In this document: piece by piece, positions 1 through 10,859 of the stretch | Layout: every line of letters starts with the position of its first letter | Numbering within the stretch: position 1 is the stretch's first letter | Assembly: GCA_033060915.1 (NCBI GenBank) | Contig: CM065385.1 | Span: 16,084,001-16,148,000, forward strand | Source of the DNA: Euryodendron excelsum | Taxonomy: Eukaryota; Streptophyta; Magnoliopsida; Ericales; Pentaphylacaceae | DNA length: 64,000 bases | Direction of reading: 5' to 3' | The notes under the pieces: generated by a model | The model's database searches: none | What the model was told of the DNA's origin: nothing | Seen by the model: the letters and a program-made list of their open reading frames with translations, nothing else | Position numbers and translations under genes: made by a program

Positions 1-1363
1 AAACAACGGGATATGCAGGCTCAAATTTGATGTTGTTTTCAGCAAGGTTCAGATCCATACTGTCCTTAACCATTTTCTCAGTAGGATTAGCATCTTTTTT
101 TTTTTTTTAGCTTTGGCAGCGTATCTAGCTCATTTAGATCAAGCAATCTGTTTTCAATCAGAGGGGACTTTAGTAGGGTTATAATGTAGGCCATGGTTTC
201 AGGATTTTGCAAGAAAAGGGTAGAGGCTCGAACCTATCATTTCCACTTGGTTTCTTTGTAACCTAGGATCACCTCTAAACTTCCTTCTTGCTTTTGACCA
301 TAAACTTCTCAGGGTGAAAATGACCCTTTTTCTGTCACCCTTTCTATATACTTTTTGAGATAAACATGACTTTCTTCTCATTTGATCTTCTTATATGCTT
401 TTGAAGATGACTCAATCATGATTTTCTTTAGGCCTTTCATTAAAGGATTTTTTTTCTTCTTTTTTTTTTTTTTGGCCCCTTGCCCCTTGGCAACTCCTTT
501 CTTTTGCTTTTTTTCTCTATTTCTTTTCTTTTCTTTTATGAAACGAAACAATTCTTTAACCCTTTTTCCTTAAACCTTTTCCCTTGGTAGTTCAATATAC
601 CCAGTGTGGGTGGTGATCCCTAGGTTGGGGTTTTGTTAAGAAAGGATAAGTGGCTCAACGGGTTTAGCAAGGGGTTACTTTTGACTGTATGGGAAATGAA
701 ATGAGGGCCTCTCTTCACTTTGAATTAGATTGCTTGATCCATAGAGTTTTCAACACTTTCCTAGCATGATAGAGATGGACACCACTCCTAGAGTTCTCTA
801 CTATTGTTTGCCCCAGTGTGGGGAGGACAGTCTTGGATCAAGGTTGACAAAGAAAATTTTCGCTTTCCGCGAGGCCCTAGGGGTTAAGCAAAGGGACTAT
901 GATCACATTTGTTCATTTATTTAGTTATTTATTCTTTATATGTGGGGAAATGAAAGATGGCTCCTCTTCATGTTGATAAACTGGCCACACATCGCTTAGC
1001 CTCAGAGTCCTACAAGTGCTGCCTTTGGGTAGTATCCTCATTCATCCTTATCCTCTCTCTCTTTGAAAAGCTGATCATTTGGTGAGTGGTTAACTCATGC
1101 TATCATCCCTTCAAGTTGGATCATTCCATACGATAAACCATGCCCCTTGCATAGAAAGTAGTCACTATTCTCTAGGAAAGACAAGACAACAACAATGGAA
1201 TAAAAGACTGTCATTTGATTACTATTATTATTTTTACGAAAAGCATCAAGTTCTTAAGCAATAAGAAAATGTAAGCATTAATTTAAAAACAAGAAGTAAA
1301 AGGGATAGAAAGAAAGTGGGTGAAAACACCCCTCTCTTGTACGCTTATGCAAGGAACCCATTT
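1..1363 (-). other. Post-gag noncoding region of element A
   Basis: No coding sequence is supported here. The stretch around 590-760 (cccagtgtgggtggtgatcc and onward) resembles 18065-18225 of element B, and 805-1360 resembles 31633-32120 of B, so it is the same post-gag spacer in both copies. It contains T-runs near 99-111 and 451-473 and C/T-rich tracts. The short ORFs here are low-complexity chance frames. Confidence 0.7.
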
Positions 1364-1906
1364 TTAGTACGGCCTTGGGACAATTCCCATGTCTTCGATG
1401 CTCCATTCATGACCCAGATCCTCTGCCAAGGCGAGACAAGCAAAGGCTTCCCTTAGAGCTCCACAGACGTTGACACTGTTGATGCGGTTGTCAGCCTCCT
1501 TCTTGTTCTGTGCAGCGGGTTCTTCTGTAAACAGGGTGACCAGCTCACCCCCTTCCAATTCGAATGGCTCTACTCGTTCTCTTGACTTCTCTAGTCCCCA
1601 ACCCATGTCTTTATAGTTGTACTCAGTTACAGGCCAAGGGTTTTCCAGCAAGTGACTTTTAGCTGCTGTATACTTTGAGTGTAGAAATTCATCACCCCAA
1701 CCATCGGCAGTTATGCTTTCGATATGTTCTTCCTTCGGCAATATTGGCTCCTCAACGGGCCAGTCAGAAGCATCAGGCACCTCATCAAGGTCATAGAGAT
1801 AAATTGGGCTTAGTGGGAGATCTTCCTTCCAGTTACTTTTTTCATCGGCCTCCCAATCGCTCTTATAACCTTCGGCCTCAAACTCGTCGATTTCTCTCTC
1901 GCCTCC
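1364..1906 (-). pseudogene. gag of element A, C-terminal part, split off by a solo LTR
   Basis: This is the downstream piece of the gag ORF at 8471-7012. Removing the solo LTR and one copy of the CCTCC duplication joins the two pieces in the same frame, giving about 665 codons in total. The peptide is acidic (GYKSDWEADEKSNW, LPLSPIYLYDLDE) and ends SIEDMGIVPRPY then TAA. Element B has the matching segment (DGDWEIDEKSAWEEEL) and ends SIKNMGISPKPF then TAG at the same place, so the stop is the real end of the gag ORF and not decay. No protease or RT motif follows. The first residues at the right edge, read past 1906, come from the inserted LTR. The function of the acidic tail is unknown. Confidence 0.85.
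1902..1906. repeat. Target-site duplication, left copy (CCTCC)
   Basis: CCTCC directly precedes the TG of the solo LTR at 1907 and recurs directly after its terminal CA at 7012-7016. A 5-bp duplication is the normal signature of LTR-element integration. Confidence 0.9.
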
Positions 1907-2099
1907 TGTAAGCACCCCATTTTTGACCACTCGGCAGTCTACACTCCGTCCAGACTTGTTTTCAAGTCATAGTGGGCATATTCCAATCGAAACCAATCCT
2001 CTAGGTCCAAATTCCGTCTTTCTATCGCTTCGCGGGCCTGTCAGGCCCAAATAGAGGCAAAATGACCAAAATGCCCTTAGGGGCATTGTTCTTTCTTAT

Positions 2100-2700
2100 T
2101 CCAATTCCAATCCCTCTCTCGAGACAGTTTATTCCTCAAGACGGTCCGAGTAGCAAAACTACTCACAAAATCGTTAGAGTGGCGGAAACACTCACAATCC
2201 AGGCACGTCTCTTCGGAGACGGTAAGACCCCTTTCCAATCCCTCTCTCTCGACAATTTATTCCTCGGGACAGTCCCGATCCAGGCACGTCTCTTTGGAGA
2301 CGGTAAGACCCCTTTCCAATCCCTCTCTCAAGACAGTTTATTCCTTGAGACGGTTCGAGTAGCAAAACTAGTCACAAAACCATTAGAGTGGCAGAAAAAC
2401 TCACAATCCAGGCACGTCTCTTTGGAGACAGTAAGACCCCTTTCCAATTCCTCTCTCGAGACAGTTTATTCCTCGAGACGGTCCGAGTAGCAAAACTACT
2501 CACAGAACTGTTAGAGTAGCGGAAATACTCACAGAACCGTTAGAGTAGCGGAAATACTCACAAAGCCGTCCGAGTAGCGGAAATACTCACAAATCATCAA
2601 CCCCGTCCGAGTAGCGGAAATACTCCCAAATCATTAACCCCGTCCGAGTAGCGGAAATACTCACACCGTGAGAGTGGCGGAAACACTCAAAACCTAGGTC
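2100..2700 (+). repeat. U3 array of 81-bp modules and GAGTR hairpins (solo LTR)
   Basis: The module with GTTTATTCC and GGCACGTCTC recurs with start spacings of 128, 81 and 128 bp (2127, 2255, 2336, 2464). The longer steps contain an extra segment with two small hairpins. From 2485 to 2690 the hairpins run in close succession: GAGTAG-caaaa-CTACTC, GAGTA-gcggaaa-TACTC and GAGTG-gcggaaa-CACTC. The arms change together so that pairing is kept. Confidence 0.8.
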
Positions 2701-2780
2701 AACACCAGTGTCTATTAGCTCACTTCGGTGAAAAATGACCAGACTACCCTTAGGACCTTTTCCGAGACTTTCCGGTCAAG

Positions 2781-3290
2781 ATGACCATTTTGCCCTTAAG
2801 CATCCGAATGCCCCGGGAACCACACCGGCTCTGGGTATCAAACCGATAACCTCCTGAGAATACTTTTTATAGTGTTCTCAACCTCCCCTTACCTTTCCGG
2901 ATCATTTCGAGTCAGTTCTAGCCAACCCGGTACAAAATGACCGTTTTGCCCCTGGTGGGCCGGTTTCCTTCTTCGACCACACCGGCTCTGGGTATCAAGC
3001 CGGTAACCTCCTGAGACTACTTTTTATAGTAATCTCAACTCTCCTTTATTTTTTTGGATCATTCCGAGTTAGTCCCGGCAAACCCGGTACAAAATGACCA
3101 TTTTGCCCCTGGTGGGCCGGTCTCCTTTTCTGACCACGCTGACTCTGGGAATCAAATCGGCAACCTCTGGGAGCATTCTAAATAATGTTTTCAAATCCCA
3201 AGTCTTCTTCCGGGACAGTCCGAGTCTGTCCCGGCAGTTTTCCGGTCCGGTTGACCGTTTTACCCCTAAAGGCTCGGTCAACCTTTCCGA
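2781..3290 (+). repeat. 157-bp U3 tandem repeat (solo LTR), about four units
   Basis: The core ATGACCRTTTTGCCCCTGG starts at 2781, 2937 and 3094, with a diverged copy at 3251, giving spacings of 156, 157 and 157 bp. Between cores lie CTCTGGGTATCAA and a CTCCTGAGA...TTTTTATAGT block. Confidence 0.85.
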
Positions 3291-3520
3291 CCCACCTTAT
3301 CCTCACTTTCCAAGTCAACTACCTCCAGGACACTATTTTAAGCGTTCCTGCTCCTTTCCGGCCCCCCGGGTCATTCCCGGCTCCTTCAAATCATTCCCGG
3401 ACTTCCCGGAGTCACTCCTAGTGAAGCCAGGCTAAAATTTACATGGTAGTCACTAGTACAGGCGCCCAAATCTAGTCAAAGATACGTTGCTTGCCAACCT
3501 TAAACCTTTCCTAATTGGCT

Positions 3521-3580
3521 GGCACCACTAGTAGTGGTGCCAAGCCAAAAAATGGCTTGACGCCACTCCTAGTGGCGCTA
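3521..3580 (+). repeat. Inverted repeats upstream of the TATA box (solo LTR)
   Basis: GGCACCAC-tagta-GTGGTGCC (3521-3541) is followed by CGCCACT-cct-AGTGGCG. The A LTR carries matching GGCGCCACT...AGTGGCGCC stems near 13575-13640. They could be protein-binding sites or simple hairpins; no function can be assigned from sequence. Confidence 0.6.
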
Positions 3581-3633
3581 GTGTAAAGTTTGCCCTAGCG
3601 CCACTGCAACAGGCGCCAAGTTTGCCCAACTTC

Positions 3634-3641
3634 TATAAATA
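3634..3641 (+). promoter_or_regulatory. LTR TATA box (solo LTR)
   Basis: TATAAATA in a GC-richer context, followed by ACAGAGCCTC. The same octamer lies at the equivalent place in the A LTR (13514-13521, minus), in E (54783-54790, minus) and in G (50157-50164, plus), so it is the likely Pol II promoter defining the U3/R boundary. Confidence 0.7.
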
Positions 3642-4239
3642 CAGAGCCTCATTCAACATAAAAAGGGTCTGCAAACTTAACCTAGGAATCCTATATTTTG
3701 ATATACAGAGCTCGAGCACCTCCAAAACCCTAGCCTCCCTAGGTTTTCCAAACCCTAGCCATTCTACACAAACCCTAGCCCCCTATACACTCATACACTC
3801 CCCCATACACTCATACACTAGCCTTCAACCATCCTTTGAAGACTTGAAGAGCTGCCATCCAAAGCTTGAAGACAATCCTTGAAGGTCGAAGAAGAAGATC
3901 AAGACGAAGACCGAAGATTGAAGACTGCACGGCGTGCAAAATAGACATACGGTAGGCTCCCTATTTAAATTTTCGCACCTCCCCTCTCTCTCTTCTCTCT
4001 CCAACCCACTTGGGTTTTCTCTATTTTAATCCCCCATCTCTTTCCTCCCCTTTCTTTGCATGCTTGAAACAAGGGGATTCTCGGTCCATGTATAGGATTG
4101 GGCTATTGGAGAGTCACCGTGTCGGGGGCTTTATTCTAGTCTAACCAAAGACCACGTGGGTCCGGCCCCCTTGATTATGTGGTGAAGCCTTAACCTTGTA
4201 TGTTCACGACCCCAAATTGCATTGTGCATATCATAGCCT

Positions 4240-6170
4240 TGCATCTTCCAAAAACTGTTTTCAAAGTTATTTTTCAAAACGTTTTTAAACTTGTTTTCAA
4301 AATTGCATCAAAATCTCTTTTTCAAAAACTTATTTTCAAAACCACAATTCTAGGGTGATCCTAGCCTTTCCATGGCTAGGGTTGCTTTAGGAAAGTGTTA
4401 TATTAAAAGCGGCCTTTTGGTCTATATTTTCAAACCTTGTTTTCAAAACCACTTTCTTAAAGTGGTTCTAGCCCTCTTATGGTTAGAATCGCTTTAGGAA
4501 AGTGAGACGTTTTCATACTTTCTAAAAACTCTCTCTTTTCAAAAATCTCTTCCTGAAAATCTCTTTTTTAACATACTTTCCTAAAACTCCCCTCTTCAAA
4601 ATTGTTTTCAAAAACTCCCTTCCAAAATCTATTTTTTAAAACTCTCTTTTTCAACTCCTCTCCAAAATCTTTACCTCAAAATTCACTTTCTAAAATCACT
4701 TCCTAGATTCACTTTCCTAAAAAAATCTCTCCTAAAAATCCTTCCAAAAACTCTCTTTTCTAAAATCTTCCTTCTAGAAATTCCCCTTTAGGTTTTCCTT
4801 CCAAAACCTTCGTTTTTAAAAACGCACTTTCTAAAAATCCCTTTTCCTTAGAGCCCAAGTCAAGCCCTAGAACCCACAATTAGGAAACCCTAAATTTTCT
4901 TCCCAAAAACATGGTTTCCAAACTTTGTCCCAAACCTAGGTTTCCAAAATCTTTTGTTTTCTACATCAAAACTACACATGTTTCAAAAAACCTCTTTTCT
5001 ACGTTAAAATTCTACACTTTCAAATCTAGGGTTTCTAGAATCTCCTTTTCCAAATCCTTACCAAATCCTATCTTCCCTTTAAGAAACCAAATCAAATCTC
5101 CCCGTTTAGGAAACTAGATCCCGTCCTCCGTTTTTGGAAACAAAATCCAACCTTTCTCTTTTAGAAACCAAATCCAATCTCTTCTTAATCCAAACCTTTC
5201 CTAATTCAATTCCTTCCTAAACCATAAGTTTCCTAAACCTAAATTTTAAATCTTTCCTTAAATTTCAAAATCCAACTCTTTCTTAATTCAAATCCTTCCT
5301 AAACTTACGTTTTCCTAAATCTTAAACTTGAACATAAAAATCTTTCCTAAGTTTTAAAACTCAACTTTCAAATCTTTCCTAATTCAACCCTTTCCTAATT
5401 CTACCCCTTTCCAAAATCTATTTCAAATCCAAGCTTTCAAATCTTTCCTAAACTCAAACCTTTCCTAATCTCAAGATTTTCTAAAGCTCTAAAACTTTCT
5501 AAATATCAAATCTTTCCAAATTCAAAACTTTCTAAATTTGAAGCTTTCTTAGGTTAAATCTTTCTAAACTTCCAAGCTTTCTGAATTCTAAATCTTTCCA
5601 AAACTTCAAAATCTTTCTAAATCTAAGGCTTTTCTAAGCTCAAAACTTTCTTAATTCAAACATTTCCTAAACTAAAAACTTTCCTTTTTCAAACCTTTCT
5701 TAAAACGGAACTTTCTTATTTTCAAAACTTTCTTATTTTCAAAACTTTCCAAAATCAAAATTTCCCTTTTTCAAACATTTCTAAATTCGAAACTCTCATA
5801 ATTTGAAAACTTTCCTAATTCAAAACTTTCCTAAGTTGAAACTTTCCTAAACCTAAAACTTTTCAAAAATGAAACTTTCCAAAAATAACATTTTCCTAAT
5901 TCGAAACTTTCCTAATCCAAATCTTTCCTAAATTCCAAGTTTCCAAATCTTTTCAAATCTTCCAAATCCAACATTCCAATCCAATCTTTCTTAATCTCAA
6001 GTCTAGGTTTCCTAAATCTCCTTCTTCCCAAAACCAAGTCTTTCCAAAATCAATCTTTCCAAAGCAAGTCCAATCCTCTCAATTCCAATTTGCAATCTCC
6101 TCTTCTAATTTCAAATCAAATTCAATGTCCAATTCAAGTTCCTTCTTCAATCCACTCTTCTATTTTCAAT
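4240..6170 (+). repeat. Degenerate pyrimidine-rich repeat in R-U5 (solo LTR)
   Basis: About 1.9 kb of short drifting units around CTTTCCTAA, AAACTTTC and TTTTCAAA, strongly strand-asymmetric (T/C and A, few G). The same tract appears as its complement in the A LTR (10860-12640) and more briefly in B (about 36130-36600). No stable period was seen, and the ORFs here are simple-sequence artefacts. Confidence 0.75.
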
Positions 6171-7011
6171 CGGACTCCGGTCCGAACTACGACTGACCTG
6201 ATTCCCTAAAGGGATACGTAGGCAACCTTCATAGGTGTGGTCACAATACTTTTCAAACTTTCAATTCCACCCTCATGGGTGTGGTTTTCAAAATCTTTTC
6301 AAATATCAAATTCTAATCTATTCTCAAATTTCAATTTCAAAATTTCTATTTTCAAATTCCTATTTCCAAGTTTTCAAAGTTTCCAATTTCAATTTCATCT
6401 TTTCAAATCAAATCAATTTCTTTTCAAATCAATTTCTATTTTCCAATTCTTTCATCTTGCACTTGCATATCATGCATCATGCTAAATTAGTTTTCAAGCA
6501 TTATTTTTCTAAAGTGAATAGGGTTGAACCATTAGTTAGTTAAAGACTCTCATAGGTGAATCTAGGGTAGATTGACATGTAGGTACCGAAAGGGCGGGGT
6601 AGGGTGATAGCTTAGTGCGTCTTCCCTACACGTAACCAACCTCCGAGCCTAGGATCACTGATTTCAAAGACCAAAAGGAGTTATTTTTCAAAAAGGGCTA
6701 AATGTTTTCCAAAGGTTGCCAAACAACCCGTTTTTCTAAAAACCCTCTCTTGAGGAGATATTTTCAAAATTGTTTTTCAAAAACCCCAAGTGTAGTTTTC
6801 GGATTACTCTCAGTTTTTAGGTGACCTAACTCACCTTAATCAAGTTAGGTGGCAACTCTGAATCTTTTTCAAAAGCCCTTTATTTCAAATCAATTTTCAA
6901 TTCAAACCTAGTCGCACTCATTCTTTTAGGAGGGTGAGTTCTAACGAGAGAGTACAATATTTTTCCCGCTTGTGTGAGTATTCCTCGAGTGTAAAAAATC
7001 TGGGCGCGACA

Positions 7012-7016
7012 CCTCC
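7012..7016. repeat. Target-site duplication, right copy (CCTCC)
   Basis: Second copy of the 5-bp duplication flanking the solo LTR. It lies inside a gag codon series, so the insertion site is fixed to the base. Confidence 0.9.
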
Positions 7017-8471
7017 CATCTCTACTAGTATCATATTGACGGTGTGATCTAGCAGAGGGTTAGCAGTCACATTGGGAGTGGGAGCAGGTTTTACCAGCTG
7101 CAGATCGATGGTCGTATTGTCGATCAGGTCTTGGATTTTGTGCTTGAGAGCAAAGCAGCTTTCGGTGTCATGCCCCTGGCCACCTGAATGATATTCACAT
7201 GTAAGAGCGGCATTAAAGGTCGAGGGCAGAGGGCTTGGTAACGGGTGAGCAGGGACGGGCTTCAAGATGTTGTTCTTTAGAAGGCTATGATAAGCCTCGG
7301 TTTGGGTACAGGCTAAGGTGTCGAAAGCACGGATGCGTTGAGCAGGTCTATTAAAGTTGGGTCGTGCCCCAGCAGGACCATAAGTAGGGGTAGGAACAGG
7401 CATGGTCAAGGTGGGTAAGGGCAGAACTGGGGTTGATTGTAACGGGGGTCGGTATTGGGGTGGTTGGTTAGGCAGAATAGCAGACACTTCGCTTTCCTTC
7501 CTGATCGTGCCCCTTGTAGTAGCCACCTTCTTGGTTATGTTGGTGGTATTTTCTCCAGCCTTGGCATAGGGATCTGTGATTCTTCCTATCTAGAGGCCAT
7601 TTTCTATCATTTTCCCCTGCATGATGAGTTCGGAGAAGCTTTTTCCCACGCTTATGCAGAGCTTCTCATAGAATATACCTTGGAAAGTATGTACGAACAG
7701 TTGTACATACTCCTTCTCTTCCAGCGGGGGGTTTACCTGTGCAGCGGCCTCCCTCCATCTTAGAGTGTATGCTTTAAAGCTCTCCTTCTCACCCTTGCTC
7801 ATTGTCATCAAGGACCATCGATCAGAAGTAAGGTCGATGTTATGACGGTATTGGGCTTTAAATACATTGACTAGCTCCATCCAGGTTGTGATCTTCCTTC
7901 AGTCCAAACGAGCAAACCATTGCAGAGCTGACCCAGTGAAGCTATGTTGGAATAACTGTATAAGGAGCTTCGGGTCGTTGCCATGTCCACTAAGCGCCCC
8001 AGCATATAGACGAAGATGAGCAATGGGGCTACCGGTACCGTCGTACTTCTAGAAGTCGGGCATTTTAAACTTAGCAGGCCTCGGATGGTCAGGGAAGAAA
8101 CAGAGTTCATCATAGGAAGTGAACCCGTAAGCATCGTTGCCATGGAGACTTCGTAATGAATCTTCCAATCCTTGGATTTTCAGACTAAGAGGATCTAGAG
8201 AGGCCTTCTTTATAGCAGGTGAAAGCACTATGGTCTCTTCTTCTTCAGCGTTGACCCCTTTGGCGTCTTCCTTAGTCCTCCCAGCATTGTCAGACCGAAG
8301 CACGATCCTTGGATTAGTGGGTTCAAGGTCCTTGGATGATGACGGGAGTGCAGTAGCATCCTTCATGGCCAGAGTTTGAATGAGCTTGAGCATCTCATCC
8401 ATCTTAGTCCTCATTTTGTTGACTTCCTCTCGAGAGACTTGAGAGGATTCTTCAGGGTTAGTAGCCATCAA
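7012..8471 (-). pseudogene. gag of element A, N-terminal part (capsid domain and Cys-His module)
   Basis: One reading frame runs from ATG at 8471 to the solo-LTR insertion point, broken by three nonsense codons at 8051-8049 (TAG), 7901-7899 (TGA) and 7592-7590 (TAG). The N-terminus is a short heptad-like region (VNKMRTKMDEMLKLIQTLA). The middle matches the plant Retrotrans_gag capsid family: LQWFARL, then FKAYTLRWREAAAQV, PPLEEKEYVQLFVHTF. Near 7199-7120 lies CEYHSGGQGHDTESCFALKH, a Cys-His knuckle-like module typical of one group of plant Ty3/gypsy gags. Gag would package element RNA into cytoplasmic particles; this copy cannot make a full protein. Confidence 0.88.
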
Positions 8472-9992
8472 TGATGCTTTTTGCCGGGTGTCAATAGGAT
8501 CCTTAGGTGGATGTTGCCCCTTTTTAGGAGCAATGTTGACTTAGTGCAGGGTGACCTCTGTAAAATGAAAATAAAAAGGAAAAAGAAAAAGACAAAAACA
8601 CAAGTCACAAGTCAGGTTTTGGTTTTTAGAGAGCTTTATGCAATGCATGTCCTAGGGTGCCCCTTTTTAAGAGGGAAACTAACATGATGTATTGGCCTAT
8701 TCGTGGAGATAGGGGATTTGCCCCTGTATGCAGACACCTTACCGTCAGGTAGGAACTTTCAGTCATACATTCATTCATTCATAAAGAAGTACATTAAATT
8801 TTGGGTTTGAGGTACAAAAGAAATTAAAATACATTTTAATAGGGGGAGGGGAAACATTTTCCTTTGGACTTCCACCTATCTACTTTTACAAAGGGAAACC
8901 CTAAACTACTCTTGAGTCTTTGGATTTGCGTTCGTTGGATTTGATGTCGAGGAGGTCGCTGAGAGACCTTGTTGATTGGTTGCCCCTTATCTTCATGGCA
9001 ATCCTATCTCCGTGAGCATAGAGGGATTGGGGCCCCTCTTATGGAATGAATTGAGATGCATGCAATGAGTCCTTAGGGTTACGTGGGAACCCTTAGGGTT
9101 TAGGTGGGTTTAATGCAAAGGAGAGTGACCTTGGTGTCACTCTCAACGGGTTGATCATATGCATGAGAATGCAGTGACTTGAGTTACTTAGAACTCTTGT
9201 CTTGACATGAAATATTGAATGCATGAATATGGGTATACAAAGAGTATAAAGAGAGAAAGTACAGTTGAAGTAAACATATATGCATGAACAGTTAGACAGG
9301 CGTTATAACAGTATAAATACAAGCATTATAACAATAAGCATAAATGAAAGTAAGAGCAGTCGCCCTTTCCTCCGTGATTTTGAAAACAGTGCTCGTGTCT
9401 TAAATCCGGTAGAGGTTCGGCTATGCATGGTGTCTATATAAGTATGAGGTTGAGGGTTGACTAATGCGTCCTAAAAAGGCTCGGTCCCCGGATCTTCAAA
9501 CCTAGGCCCACTCCCCGAGGTGGTGCCCTGTTCGGTTGGTGATTCGAGCGCGAGAACCATCAAGAGGCCGTAGGCGAAGAAACTGACACAACATCTTACC
9601 CACAACTAATATACCGTTCCTCCTTTCTAACTAGAAAGGACATATCAGGGTATGCAAGTATGCAGAATGCAAGTGCACATGCAGTGTGTACGTGATTTTC
9701 TTAAAAGTGGAGGAAAGGGCCCAACAACTCCTATTCATCCTGTACATCACATTCATGCAAAGCAGTTAATAAAATTTAAACAAAATGTGTACCTACAAAA
9801 CAAAGATACAAGTGTTAGTATGTGGATGACAAACATAATACAAGATAATATGAATAAATGCATGTTTTTTTTTAAAACAATTTTGAAAATTTAGTTTTGA
9901 AAATTTAAAGTGAATAGGATTAAACCAAGTTAATTGAAGACTCTACATGGGTGAAGGGTAAAGAAACATGACTACGGCCTAACCCTCTAAGT
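8472..9992 (-). other. 5' untranslated leader of element A
   Basis: Noncoding, between the PBS and gag. It is recognisably the same sequence as 33581-35100 in B and 39391-40890 in D. Shared marks are the CATTCATTCATTC run at 8766-8779, GCCCCTGTATGCAG, and GGTAGAGGTTCGGCTATGCA followed by CCCACTCCCCGAGGTGGTGCC. Conservation across three copies suggests packaging or translation signals, but that is inference. Confidence 0.75.
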
Positions 9993-10011
9993 GTCCCCAG
10001 TGGAGTCGCCA
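9993..10011 (-). other. Primer-binding site of element A
   Basis: On the minus strand TGGCGACTCCACTGGGGAC lies two bases inside the LTR end (…GGACACGACA). It begins TGG, as expected for pairing with a tRNA 3' CCA end. B (35101-35119) and D (40891-40909) have near-identical sites at the same place. The primer tRNA was not identified. Confidence 0.8.
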
Positions 10012-10859
10012 GCTGTCGTGTCCAGATTTTTCGCACTGGAGGAATACTCACACAAGCGGAAAAAATGTTGTACTCTCTCGTTAGAACTCATCATCCTAGA
10101 AGAATGAGTGCAACTAGGTTTGAATTGAAAATCGATTTGAATAAAGAGCTTTTGAAAAAGATTCGGAGTCATCACCTAATTTGAAAAACTAAGAATAATC
10201 CGAAGACTACACTTAGGGTTTTTGGAAAACAATTTTGAAAATATCTCCTCAAGGGAGGGTTTTTAAGAAAACAGGTTGTTTGGCAACATTTGGAAAACAT
10301 TTAACCCTTTTTGAAAAATAACTCTTTTTTGGTCTTTGAAATCAGTGATCCTAGGTTCGGAGGTTGGTTACGTGTAGGGAAGACGCACTAAGCCATCACC
10401 CTACCCCGCCCTTTCGGTACCTACATGTCAATCTACCCTAGATTCACTTATGAGAGTCTTCAACTAACTATTGGCCAATCCTATCCATTTTGAAAAACAA
10501 TGCTTGAAAAGAAACTAACATGATGCATGATATGCAAGTGCAAGTTAAGAGAATTGAAAAATAGATTTGGAAAGAGATTGATTTGAAATTGATTTGATTT
10601 GATTTGAAAATAGATTTGAAGAGATGGAATTGAAATTGGAAAGTTTGAAAATTTGGAAATAGAAATTTGAAAATAGAAATTTTGAAATTGGAATTTTGAA
10701 AATAGATCGGAATTTAAGATTTGAAAAATGTGGAGACCACACCCATGAGGGTGGAATTGAAAGTTTGAAAAGTGTTGTGACTGCACCTATAAAGATTGCC
10801 TATGTATCCCTTTGGGGGAATCAGGTCAGTTGTAGTTCGGACAAGAGTCCGATTGAAAA

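Larger units (their letters stand above)
1907..7011 (+). mobile_element. Solo LTR (5.1 kb), plus orientation, inserted in gag of element A
   Basis: It begins TGTAAGCACCCC and ends GGGCGCGACA, with the CCTCC duplication on both sides. It is the reverse complement of the element A LTR at 10014-15137 along its whole length (5105 against 5124 bp), with roughly one base in ten different over the stretches compared. No PBS, polypurine tract or internal sequence adjoins it, so it is a solo LTR left by LTR-LTR recombination. Internal order: U3 with hairpin and 157-bp repeats, TATA box at 3634, then about 3.4 kb of R-U5 with degenerate pyrimidine-rich repeats. The many small ORFs inside show no protein family. 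Confidence 0.93.

Noticed and set aside
382..573. 63-residue F-rich ORF with membrane-like character
   Set aside because: Translation of T-runs in the post-gag spacer of A; low complexity.
4911..6543. Several S/F/N-rich ORFs
   Set aside because: Translations of the degenerate pyrimidine-rich LTR repeat; no family similarity.
7871..8143. 90-residue minus-strand ORF within gag of A
   Set aside because: It is another frame of the gag region; the true frame, with three stops, shows the conserved capsid motifs.
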